DNA of 61,505 nucleotides, taken from assembly GCF_042676605.1 (NCBI RefSeq), contig NZ_JBHTHQ010000005.1, positions 1-61,505 on the forward strand, written 5' to 3'. The position numbers and the translations under genes were made by a program. A model generated the notes under the pieces. That model was not told the origin of the DNA. It saw only the letters and a program-made list of their open reading frames with translations, and did no database searches. This document shows, one piece after another, positions 1-7,350 of this stretch. Every line of letters starts with the position of its first letter. Position 1 is the first letter of the stretch. This DNA is from Alloscardovia venturai. Lineage in GTDB: Bacteria > Actinomycetota > Actinomycetes > Actinomycetales > Bifidobacteriaceae.

Positions 1-52
1 CCTGCTTCACCTCAGCGAGCGTCTCCTGCGAAAAATCAGACAACGACACCAT
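1..52 (-). CDS. araD: Start of L-ribulose-5-phosphate 4-epimerase (partial)
   Basis: Only the first 17 codons are inside the window; they read MVSLSDFSQETLAEVKQ. An ATG at 52 follows an AGAAAGG-type ribosome binding site, and the gene begins 34 bases after the araB stop on the same strand. The fragment is too short to identify by itself. The call rests on context: araB of this type is followed by araD and araA in lactobacilli and bifidobacteria. AraD would convert L-ribulose-5-phosphate to D-xylulose-5-phosphate in the cytoplasm, feeding the phosphoketolase pathway. Any other sugar gene would fit the visible sequence equally well. Confidence 0.5.
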   Translation of the reverse strand, partial: MVSLSDFSQETLAEVKQ

Positions 53-86
53 AACACACCAAACCTTTCTTTGAGATAGTGAAATA

Positions 87-1709
87 TTATTTGGATTCAA
101 GACTAATAGTTTCTACTGCCACCTTCTCCATCGGCAGACCTGCTTTAAACCGAGCGAAGAAGTCTTCAAAGCCTTCGACGTCGTCAGCACGTGGATTCTC
201 AGTAGTGTACTGAGCACCGGCAAATACTGTCTTATCAAGGTAGTCGTCAAGTGCGGTACTCGCATGAGCTGTGTAGTCAGCAAGCACTGCCATACCCCAT
301 GCACCGCCTTCTGCAGCTGTGCTCATCACGCGAATAGGAGTATTAAACGCTGCAGCCAAAATTCGCTGAGCGACAACCGGCGTGGTAAAGATGCCGCCAT
401 GCCCGACGAGGGAATCCACACGTACTCCCTCATCCTTAGTCATAACGTCCATACCCACCTTCACTGGCGAGAATGCAGAGAAGAGCTGCGCACGCATAAA
501 GTTGCCCAAAGTCATACGAGACTGAGGACCGCGTGCAAAGAGTGGGCGTCCCTGCTCAAGCCCTACAAGGAACTCACCAGAATAGAAACAATAATTCAGT
601 AATCCACCTGCATTAGAGTCAACGGATCCATCATCAGCAATTGCCACGTTAAAGAGGGTAGAGAAAATCTGCCCATCAGTAAGCTCAACCCCCGAAGCTG
701 CCGCAAATTGACGGAATAACCCCACCCACGCATTGAGGTCAGAAGTGAAATTATTCGCGTGCGACATACCAGCTAAGTCGCCAGCCGGCGTGGTTACAAC
801 ATCTACCTCAGGATGCAAACCTTTGAGCTTATCTTCAAGGACCACCATAGCGAATATTGATGTGCCCGCAGAGACATTACCTGTACGCACTCGTACGGAA
901 TTTGTCGCAACCATACCGGTTCCAGCATCACCTTCTGGTGGAGCAAGCACTGCACCTGGTCGCAAGGTACCAGTTGGGTCGAGAAGCTTTGCGCCACGTT
1001 CAGTGAGCTCTCCCGCATTCTGCCCTGCCACAAGGACGTGAGGCAAAATCTGGCGAATCTTCCATGGCTGAGCCGCCACATTATCCAGCTGTTCAAACTG
1101 CGTAAGGTATGCCTCATCATAATTTCGAGTATGCGGATCTATAGGGAACATACCCGAAGCGTCACCAACTCCCAGAACCTTCTCACCCGTAAGCTGCCAA
1201 TGGACGTATCCTGACAGAGTTGTCATAAAGTCAATGTCTGACACATGCGCTTCACGGTTCAAAATTGCTTGATAGAGATGCGCGATAGACCAACGCTCAG
1301 GGATATTGAACTGGAAAAGCTTACTTAACTCTTCATGTGCCTGATGAGTATTCGTATTCCGCCATGTCCTAAATGGGACAAGAAGATTGCCGTCTTTATC
1401 AAAAGCTAGATAACCATGCATCATAGCAGAGAAACCCATGCGAGCGATATGCGTCAGCGTAACACCGTACATATCACGCACTTGTGCAGCTAAACGCGCA
1501 TAGGCATCTTGCACGCCGCTCCACACTTCTTCAAGAGAGTACGTCCACAAACCATTATCGAGGTGATTTTCCCATTCATGATCTCCCGAAGCGAGTGTCT
1601 GGTACTTTTCATCGATGAGAATTGCTTTGATACGGGTAGAGCCAAACTCCACCCCTAAAGAAATTTGACCCTTTTCTATAGCATTCTTTGCTTCGATACT
1701 GCTAATCAT
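87..1709 (-). CDS. araB: L-ribulokinase, FGGY family
   Basis: This cytoplasmic kinase phosphorylates L-ribulose in arabinose catabolism. The N-terminus carries the FGGY phosphate-binding signature GVEFGSTRIKAILID, followed by conserved blocks GFSAMMHGYLAF, PFRTWRN and RWSIAHLYQAILN, then APPEGDAGTGMV and the C-terminal STAAEGGAWGMAVLA. These blocks match the AraB type known from Lactobacillus plantarum and bifidobacteria (often annotated xylulokinase) along its whole length. The frame is open to an ATG at 1745, but ATG 1709 is preceded by GCGAGG and gives the family-like start MISSIEAKN (540 aa). A perfect LacI-type operator and a promoter lie just upstream. The next gene, araD, follows after 34 bases, so the two form an operon. 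Xylulokinase is the main alternative. Confidence 0.83.
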   Translation of the reverse strand: MISSIEAKNAIEKGQISLGVEFGSTRIKAILIDEKYQTLASGDHEWENHLDNGLWTYSLEEVWSGVQDAYARLAAQVRDMYGVTLTHIARMGFSAMMHGYLAFDKDGNLLVPFRTWRNTNTHQAHEELSKLFQFNIPERWSIAHLYQAILNREAHVSDIDFMTTLSGYVHWQLTGEKVLGVGDASGMFPIDPHTRNYDEAYLTQFEQLDNVAAQPWKIRQILPHVLVAGQNAGELTERGAKLLDPTGTLRPGAVLAPPEGDAGTGMVATNSVRVRTGNVSAGTSIFAMVVLEDKLKGLHPEVDVVTTPAGDLAGMSHANNFTSDLNAWVGLFRQFAAASGVELTDGQIFSTLFNVAIADDGSVDSNAGGLLNYCFYSGEFLVGLEQGRPLFARGPQSRMTLGNFMRAQLFSAFSPVKVGMDVMTKDEGVRVDSLVGHGGIFTTPVVAQRILAAAFNTPIRVMSTAAEGGAWGMAVLADYTAHASTALDDYLDKTVFAGAQYTTENPRADDVEGFEDFFARFKAGLPMEKVAVETISLESK

Positions 1710-1766
1710 CTTGCCTCGCTTCATTGAGTGGTCAGTAACACACATTTATAAGCTACTTTGCTTACG

Positions 1767-1784
1767 AATGTGAACGTTCACATT
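1767..1784. promoter_or_regulatory. Perfect 18-bp palindromic LacI-family operator
   Basis: AATGTGAACGTTCACATT is a perfect palindrome with the central CG typical of LacI-family sites. It sits between the araB promoter and the araB start. A bound repressor would therefore act as a roadblock about 15-30 bases downstream of the -10 box. The LacI gene just upstream (1851-2942) is the obvious binder; this is inferred from position. Confidence 0.85.
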
Positions 1785-1798
1785 TTCTTACATATACG

Positions 1799-1827
1799 AT
1801 AATACACCGCAAAACACCGCTACGCAA
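1799..1827 (-). promoter_or_regulatory. Candidate araB promoter
   Basis: Read on the minus strand, TTGCGT (1827-1822) and TATTAT (1804-1799) are separated by 17 bases, matching a sigma-70-type -35/-10 pair. It lies in the gap between the LacI gene and araB, upstream of the palindromic operator. Confidence 0.6.
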
Positions 1828-1850
1828 AATTAATAAGTAATCTGTACTCG

Positions 1851-2942
1851 TTACAATGACTCGCGCACAATAAGTCGTGGCTTAATAATCTGCGCACGAG
1901 GAGTATCTTCGGCAATTTGTACTGCGTCAGCCACCTCACTGGTATCTGAACCATTCGTATATCCCAGCATATCGAGAACCATTCGCATCGCGCTCGATCC
2001 TACTTCGGTGTAATTCGGATCCACCGTCGTCAGTGAAGGCACAAGGCTTTCCGTTGCTTGCATGTTGTCATAGCCCACTATTGTCATATCACGCGGTGCG
2101 TAAAGGCCATTCTCATAGAACGCCCGCAATGCACCGACTGCGAGCGCATCGTTAACCGCCCAAATGGCGCTTTTCGCAAAACGTGCCTTACCATGATGTC
2201 GTATGTATGTCGTCACACGGTCATATGCGGCGTTACTTGCCCAGTCATTGACATCAATAACGCTAAATTCCATATCATATGCAGCACATGCGCGCCTTGC
2301 AGCATTCTCTCGCAACACGGCATCGCGCCACTGATGCGGCCCGGAGAGAAAGTAGACGGTCTTTGTACCACGCTTTACCATTCGTTGTGCGATATCTCGA
2401 GAGACACCATCAACATCAGTAAATACGAATTTTACCTTCTGTTCGTCGAAAGTACGTGTATCGATTGACTGGAGTCCTTCCTGCGCCGTAACGATAACGA
2501 GCGGAATATGTGGAGAATTTTCTAGTGCAAGAGTCAAAATCGCTTCTGTAGGTGCGACGATGATAATTGCTTCCACACCCAAACGTGTAAAACTTTCTGT
2601 GACTTCATTAAAGTCAAGCGGCGTAAGTTTATTTTCATCAAGAGTAGCGAGAGACACAAAAAGACCGTGCTCACGCGCCATACTTTCAAGAGATCCTAGC
2701 GTCAGCAACGGCCCTGAAAAATTTATTTGAGAGGCGATGACACCGATGGTACGAGTACGCTGAGTTTTCAACGCTTTTGCTGACCATGACGGATGGTAAT
2801 GAAGCCTGTCAATTGCCTCAAGTACCTTCTGTCGTGTCTTGTCGCGGACCGGGCCAGACTTGTTAATCACACGAGAAACAGTCTGATAAGAAACTCCTGC
2901 TGCCTGTGCCACATCGACAATCGAAACTTGTCGCTCACTCAT
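1851..2942 (-). CDS. LacI-family transcriptional regulator, probably of arabinose genes
   Basis: A 363-residue DNA-binding repressor. Residues 6-55 form the LacI helix-turn-helix and hinge (VSIVDVAQAAGVSYQTVSRV, then YHPSWSAKALKTQRT). The rest is a periplasmic-binding-protein-like effector domain with the usual TIGVIASQINFSGP opening and a DDxxA-like WAVNDALAVGALRAF region. It is directly upstream of araB and its operator on the same strand, so control of arabinose use is the natural role. The gene begins only a few bases after the rnhB stop, so it is probably also read from the lepB-rnhB transcript and may lack a promoter of its own. The effector sugar is not shown by sequence. Confidence 0.85.
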   Translation of the reverse strand: MSERQVSIVDVAQAAGVSYQTVSRVINKSGPVRDKTRQKVLEAIDRLHYHPSWSAKALKTQRTRTIGVIASQINFSGPLLTLGSLESMAREHGLFVSLATLDENKLTPLDFNEVTESFTRLGVEAIIIVAPTEAILTLALENSPHIPLVIVTAQEGLQSIDTRTFDEQKVKFVFTDVDGVSRDIAQRMVKRGTKTVYFLSGPHQWRDAVLRENAARRACAAYDMEFSVIDVNDWASNAAYDRVTTYIRHHGKARFAKSAIWAVNDALAVGALRAFYENGLYAPRDMTIVGYDNMQATESLVPSLTTVDPNYTEVGSSAMRMVLDMLGYTNGSDTSEVADAVQIAEDTPRAQIIKPRLIVRESL

Positions 2943-2946
2943 ATAA

Positions 2947-3672
2947 TTACACTAACTTCCAACTTATCCGATGATACGGTGTGACCCCATATCTTTTTAT
3001 AGCTTCTCTATGCGCAGCAGAGCCGTATCCCTTATTTTTTGCCCACTCATAGGCTTCCCATTCGCGATGTTGCTCGGCAAGTTCTTTCATGTAATGATCT
3101 CTGCACACCTTTGCATACACAGAGGCGGCCGCCACACTTGCACACTTCTGATCGCCTTTGATGAGAGTATATATACGCGGGACTACAGGCATATCCACAG
3201 CGTCGAGCGAACCGATGACTGGAGTTATATAGTCGTGCGGTCCATCCAAAATAACTGCAACTTTTGATCGCTGTGTAAAACTTTCTGGAAATAATGTATG
3301 AAGTTGATTCTCTACCTCAGCGATAGCTTTGAGTGCAGCAAGTCCAAGGCAGCGACCTATCCCCCACGTATCAATATTGTGATTTGTGCATGACCCCGTA
3401 CCGACAGCACTCGCCCACACTTGTATAGGTTCGATAAGAGCTTCACGTTTACGTTCCGTAAGGAGTTTGGAATCTTTCAAGCCTTCCGGGATAGTATCTG
3501 TCCCCACAAGAGCCGCCGAAAATGCAGCAGCACCTAAAGTCACCGGCCCGGCGAGACATCCACGCCCCACCTCGTCAAGTCCGATAATCCATTCGCCGCC
3601 TTCATCCACAATAGATGATTCTACTTCCCACGTAGGAAGGGTTGCCGTCGAACTGGTATGTGCATGCGTCAT
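2947..3672 (-). CDS. rnhB: Ribonuclease HII
   Basis: RNase HII removes ribonucleotides embedded in DNA and RNA from RNA-DNA hybrids. The sequence has the type 2 signature IIGLDEVGRGCLAGP with acidic residues D33 and E34, a further Asp in VAVILDGPHDY, and the KGDQKCASVAAASVYAK block near the fourth catalytic Asp. At 241 residues it is the normal length plus a short N-terminal extension. Its ATG overlaps the lepB stop by one base (TAATG), implying translational coupling. The order rplS-lepB-rnhB is conserved in Actinobacteria, which supports the call. Confidence 0.95.
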   Translation of the reverse strand: MTHAHTSSTATLPTWEVESSIVDEGGEWIIGLDEVGRGCLAGPVTLGAAAFSAALVGTDTIPEGLKDSKLLTERKREALIEPIQVWASAVGTGSCTNHNIDTWGIGRCLGLAALKAIAEVENQLHTLFPESFTQRSKVAVILDGPHDYITPVIGSLDAVDMPVVPRIYTLIKGDQKCASVAAASVYAKVCRDHYMKELAEQHREWEAYEWAKNKGYGSAAHREAIKRYGVTPYHRISWKLV

Positions 3673-4379
3673 TACATGCCAACCTTTTCAAAAGCTGCGC
3701 GGCCATTACCCAGTCCATGCCATTGACTGATAGGCCAAAATACCGCCAAACCAACGCCCGTTACGGAACTTATTCTGACACAACCAGAATTACCATCATC
3801 GAAATGATAGCGGGAATCAGCGGAATTAGAACGGTTATCCCCCATGACGAAAATACTATTCTCAGGGACAGTAACCGAGAAAGCTTGGGTAGATGGCTCT
3901 ACACCTCGCTTAATATAGCTTGTCTCATCTATCGCTTTACCGTTAACGGTGACTGGCGCACCATTGCCCTTCGAAGCCACAACATCGCCCGGCATGCCAA
4001 TAAGACGTTTCACAAGGTACTGTTTATTCCCGCCAAAACCAAGTGTGTGAGATGCCGAACCCGACTCTAAGGTCGCGCTAGCACTTGACGAGCCAAGCCA
4101 GCCGGCATCATCAGAAAATACAACGACATCCCCACGTTTTAAAGTATCACGATTGATTCCCACATTACGTGTGACAATGCGCGATCCGATGGCAAGGGTG
4201 TCTTCCATCGAGCCAGAGGGGATAACGAACAGACCAAATACGAAGAAACGCAAGATGAGCATAATACTCAATGGCAGTACAAAATAAAGAGCAACATCTG
4301 TAAATCCTGCCACACGCTCATCATGCTTACTGAGTAACTTTGTACCCGTACTATGCTCTGGCTTATTCGTACTGCTCAC
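3672..4379 (-). CDS. lepB: Signal peptidase I
   Basis: This membrane-bound serine/lysine protease cleaves signal peptides from exported proteins. A single N-terminal membrane segment (about residues 29-52) is followed by the catalytic serine in IPSGSMEDTL (S57), the catalytic lysine in YLVKRLIGMPGD (K124) and the C-terminal GDNRSNSADSR box. Length is 235 residues, normal for the family. It lies downstream of rplS, separated by a large nested hairpin, and its stop codon overlaps the rnhB start. Confidence 0.95.
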   Translation of the reverse strand: MSSTNKPEHSTGTKLLSKHDERVAGFTDVALYFVLPLSIMLILRFFVFGLFVIPSGSMEDTLAIGSRIVTRNVGINRDTLKRGDVVVFSDDAGWLGSSSASATLESGSASHTLGFGGNKQYLVKRLIGMPGDVVASKGNGAPVTVNGKAIDETSYIKRGVEPSTQAFSVTVPENSIFVMGDNRSNSADSRYHFDDGNSGCVRISSVTGVGLAVFWPISQWHGLGNGRAAFEKVGM

Positions 4380-4470
4380 CTCACGCTATCTTGACGTCGT
4401 ATGCCGTGTAAAAGACTCGACTCTTACCATTGCCACAATTAACGACGCAATTAAAGAAGAATTTTCAATA

Positions 4471-4548
4471 AAAACCCGAGACGTCCTCTCAAGTTTCTTG
4501 TAAATTCTCAACGAGAACTTCTATAAAACTCTAAGAAACGCCTCGGGT
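4471..4548 (-). terminator. Large nested hairpin after rplS
   Basis: Three inverted repeats are nested: ACCCGAG (4474-4480) with CTCGGGT (4542-4548), GTTTCTT (4493-4499) with AAGAAAC (4533-4539), and TTCTC (4505-4509) with GAGAA (4513-4517). On the minus strand the structure is followed by a run of U (TTTTTATTG). This fits an intrinsic terminator of rplS, or a partial attenuator before lepB. The size and nesting are more elaborate than a simple terminator. Confidence 0.65.
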
Positions 4549-4561
4549 ACAAAGCAAAGCT

Positions 4562-4927
4562 TTAGTTGTTTGCAGAGTTGTCGCGACGCTCGGCAATACG
4601 TGCTGCCTTACCGCGCAGGTTACGCAAGTAGTAAAGCTTTGCACGGCGTACCTTACCCATACGTACTAATTCGATGGAATCAATGGATGGGGAATGTACT
4701 GGGAAGCGACGCTCTACACCGACACCGAAGGAAACCTTACGAACCATGAAGGTCTCGCGCAAACCAGTACCCTGGCGTGCGATAACTACACCCTGGAATG
4801 CCTGGATACGAGAGTTATTTCCTTCCTGAATCTTGACGTTTACCTTTACGGTATCGCCAGGACGGAACTGTGGAATAGAGTCCTCTGCCTTAAGCTGAGC
4901 AGCTTCAAATGCTTCAATAGCGTTCAT
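4562..4927 (-). CDS. rplS: 50S ribosomal protein L19
   Basis: L19 sits at the interface of the ribosomal subunits. The sequence shows the family's FRPGDTVKVNVKIQEG, RIQAFQGVVIARQG and FPVHSPSIDSIELV blocks and the terminal KLYYLRNLRGKAARI. The frame is open seven codons further, but ATG 4927 follows GAGGTG and gives the standard MNAIEAFEAAQ start, for 121 residues. Two hairpins lie in its 5' leader and a long nested hairpin follows the stop. Confidence 0.97.
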   Translation of the reverse strand: MNAIEAFEAAQLKAEDSIPQFRPGDTVKVNVKIQEGNNSRIQAFQGVVIARQGTGLRETFMVRKVSFGVGVERRFPVHSPSIDSIELVRMGKVRRAKLYYLRNLRGKAARIAERRDNSANN

Positions 4928-4948
4928 GCTACACCTCAACGCCGCCAC

Positions 4949-5154
4949 ATATCAGCGTCAAAATAGGGGAAACATAACGTTTCCGATACGTATCTTTGTA
5001 GGTTTGCCTACAAAGGAGCCAGTCTGCTCAAACTCACGCGACCTGTTTAAATATAGCAACTCAAGCATGTCGCGCCTGAGACTAGACCTTAAGAGTGATT
5101 CATCTATGTGGCAATGCTTCACCCGACACATACAAATCTCTAGTATACAAGAAA
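4949..5154. other. rplS leader and promoter region
   Basis: This stretch between rplS and the terminator of the FAD-dependent gene holds no credible gene. It contains the two leader hairpins at 4968-5015 and presumably the rplS promoter. I could not place a convincing -35/-10 pair. Confidence 0.5.
4968..5015 (-). promoter_or_regulatory. Two tandem hairpins in the rplS 5' leader
   Basis: CTTTGTAGG (4994-5002) pairs perfectly with CCTACAAAG (5007-5015) around a 4-base loop. GGAAAC (4968-4973) pairs with GTTTCC (4979-4984) around a 5-base loop. A 10-base palindrome GATACGTATC (4985-4994) lies between them and touches the 9-bp stem. No U-run follows on the minus strand, so this is not a plain terminator. 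A ribosomal protein leader used for L19 autoregulation is possible but unproven. Confidence 0.55.
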
Positions 5155-5208
5155 CACTGAAGAATCTCCATCATGGCATCAACTATGCCTGTAACAGTTT
5201 CTTCAGTG
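5155..5208. terminator. Hairpin terminator with inner stem after the FAD-dependent gene
   Basis: CACTGAAGAA (5155-5164) pairs perfectly with TTCTTCAGTG (5199-5208). The 34-base loop holds an inner stem GGCAT/ATGCC (5175-5179 with 5185-5189). It lies 60 bases past the stop of the FAD-dependent gene and is followed by TTTCTTG on the minus strand. Confidence 0.6.
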
Positions 5209-5267
5209 CTTCTCTACGCCGTGTCTGCCCCCGTTCTCACATTAACGACAAGCGCTTCGGCGATGAC

Positions 5268-6857
5268 CTACTTCGATTCGTGATACGACTTTTCTGTGTT
5301 GACTTCCCAGACATTCTTCTTGTCTGCTCTGCCAGTCTTAATATTTTCTACAGCTTCAATCGCAGTAGCCATGGAATGGTCTTGGTTATTGTAATGGTGC
5401 TGACCATTACGACCGACACAGTACAAGTTGCCGAAGGAATCAAGCCACTCGGTCAGCTCACCAATGCGATCATACGTATCGAAGTATGCAGGGTAAGCCT
5501 TCTGAACCTTCTCGCGATGAGTGTCGAGAACGTCATCAGCGGATTCGATGATGCGCATGCGAATCATCTCAGCAATAGCAAGCTTACGCGCTTCATCGTC
5601 GGACATGTTCCAGAAATCATCGCCCTCTTCGCAGAAGTACTCCAGACCAATCCACACAGTATCATCCGGCTGAGCGACGAGGTATGGACTCCAGTTATTG
5701 AAGATTTGAATACGTCCCACCTTGTAACCAGGATCTTGTACATAAATCCAATTATCCGGAACAATAGGTGGATTACCCAACGTAGGTACGTCCGTCATGT
5801 TCTTCACACGAAGCTTCTTGACGAGAAGACCTACAGTGACAAAATCACGGAATGGAAGCCCCCGTGCTACTTCATTGACTTGGTCAGGAACGTCTACATC
5901 GCCAGCAACTGTCGCTGCTACCAAATCGTTTAATGGCATGGAGGAAATAAACTCATCTGCTTTTACATTGACGACACGACCGTCTTCAGCAGTATAGTCA
6001 AGGGACGAAATCTTACCGCCTTCAGAGTGAATCGCAGTAACGCGTGCACCAGTAATGACATGCACACCATGTGCTACGGAATTCTCTTCAACCGTCTCCC
6101 ATAACTGACCAGGACCCAGCTTTGGATACCAGAATTCCTCAATCAGAGAGGTCTCTACCTTAGAGTTGTCCGACTTGTGACCTGGCATCATCTTCTTGAT
6201 AGCATTTCCAAGGATGTTCCAGATGTTAAGTCCCTTGACACGCTGCGCTCCCCAATCAGCAGAAATCTGAGATGGGTGACGCCCCCACAACTTCTCGGTG
6301 TACCCTTCGAAGAACATCGAGTATAGCTTGCGACCGAAACGGTTGATGTAGAAGTTCTCTAAGTTATCTTCTGGCAACTTATGAATATTTGACCACAAGA
6401 AGCTAAAGCCTGCCTGCAGAGTCAAGATAGGACCCATAGCCTTCATAGTGTTTGGAGTAAGACTAATAGGATAGTCAAAGAAACGCTGATTCCAAAAGAT
6501 GCGAGACATACGATGACGCTTGAGCATGACCTTGTCTGTCTGCTCTGGATCAGGACCACCAGGCTCTAAATCATGGTGGCGGCCAAGCTTTTTGTCGTCG
6601 TAGGAAGGCGCTCCTTGCAGCGGAAGCACGTCTTTCCACCACTGCATAATGCGATCATCTTTAGAGAAGAAACGATGTCCACCGATATCCATGCGGTTGC
6701 CGTTATACTTCACAGTGCGGGAGATACCGCCGAATTCATGACTTGCTTCCAAAACAGTGACATCGTAAGCGTTAGAACCGTCCTTTACGAGTTCCCACGC
6801 CGCGGTAAGACCTGCAGGGCCACCGCCAATAATCACTACAGATTTCTTATCTGTCAC
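5268..6857 (-). CDS. FAD-dependent oxidoreductase, UDP-galactopyranose-mutase/amine-oxidase-like
   Basis: A 529-residue cytoplasmic flavoprotein. The N-terminus is a classic dinucleotide-binding fold, VVIIGGGPAGLTAAWEL, followed by the second FAD contact GGISRTVKYNGNRMDIGGHRFFSK. Later blocks include GYTEKLWGRHPSQISADWGAQR and a C-terminal YCVGRNGQHHYNNQDHS that should close the FAD site. The GHRFFSK block and overall layout fit the long UDP-galactopyranose-mutase-like branch of the NAD(P)-binding_8/amino-oxidase superfamily often found in cell-surface polysaccharide pathways. The substrate cannot be assigned. An upstream ATG at 6890 exists, but GTG 6857 follows GAGGAG at proper spacing and is preferred. 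It stands between rplS and the DUF2469 gene, which are closer neighbours in other Actinobacteria. Confidence 0.8.
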   Translation of the reverse strand: MTDKKSVVIIGGGPAGLTAAWELVKDGSNAYDVTVLEASHEFGGISRTVKYNGNRMDIGGHRFFSKDDRIMQWWKDVLPLQGAPSYDDKKLGRHHDLEPGGPDPEQTDKVMLKRHRMSRIFWNQRFFDYPISLTPNTMKAMGPILTLQAGFSFLWSNIHKLPEDNLENFYINRFGRKLYSMFFEGYTEKLWGRHPSQISADWGAQRVKGLNIWNILGNAIKKMMPGHKSDNSKVETSLIEEFWYPKLGPGQLWETVEENSVAHGVHVITGARVTAIHSEGGKISSLDYTAEDGRVVNVKADEFISSMPLNDLVAATVAGDVDVPDQVNEVARGLPFRDFVTVGLLVKKLRVKNMTDVPTLGNPPIVPDNWIYVQDPGYKVGRIQIFNNWSPYLVAQPDDTVWIGLEYFCEEGDDFWNMSDDEARKLAIAEMIRMRIIESADDVLDTHREKVQKAYPAYFDTYDRIGELTEWLDSFGNLYCVGRNGQHHYNNQDHSMATAIEAVENIKTGRADKKNVWEVNTEKSYHESK

Positions 6858-6999
6858 TTTTGCTCCTCGAAAGTATATAAATCTATCCAAGACTATCGTA
6901 TGGCTTATAAATTTGAAGAAAGAATGAACTTATAACACAATTTTTCCTCAATTATTACGTCGGGTCTAGAGACCACAAGAACTTCGGCTCTATAAATCT

Positions 7000-7311
7000 C
7001 TATAAATCACGCGGAATCTCTATATCCGTCTTCTGTACCTCTTCTACATTTACGTCTTTGAACGTAACGATACGCACGTTTTTTACAAAACGGCTGGGAC
7101 GATATATGTCCCACACCCACGCATCTGTGAGCTGTACGTCGAAATAGACATCTTGCCCAGCTTGGCGGACATTAAAATCTACACGGTTAGCAAGGTAAAA
7201 TCGTCTCTCAGTCTCGACAACGTATGTGAAAAGTTTGATGACATCACGGTACTCTTTATACAGCGAAAGTTCCGCACTTGTTTCATAATTATCAAGGTCT
7301 TCAGCGCTCAT
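7000..7311 (-). CDS. DUF2469 family protein
   Basis: A 103-residue protein matching the actinobacterial DUF2469 family along its length: MSAEDLDNYETSAELSLYKE, then YVVETERRFYLANRVD, LTDAWVWDIYRPSRF and VTFKDVNVEE. Its function is unknown. In mycobacteria and relatives it sits immediately beside rnhB, lepB and rplS. Here it is the last gene of a gatCAB-GNAT-DUF2469 run, separated from rplS by the flavoprotein gene. Confidence 0.92.
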   Translation of the reverse strand: MSAEDLDNYETSAELSLYKEYRDVIKLFTYVVETERRFYLANRVDFNVRQAGQDVYFDVQLTDAWVWDIYRPSRFVKNVRIVTFKDVNVEEVQKTDIEIPRDL

Positions 7312-7350
7312 AAAATCATGTGCTCCTACTCAACGACGTAAACTTAAAGC

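Noticed and set aside
5155..5208. tRNA-like or small RNA gene
   Set aside because: The nested stems do not form a cloverleaf and there is no anticodon arm or acceptor end; a terminator explains it better. I saw no tRNA or rRNA gene in the window.
4926..5933. 335-residue plus-strand frame
   Set aside because: It runs antisense through the flavoprotein gene and the rplS leader, has no ribosome binding site or family motif, and is explained by codon bias on the other strand.
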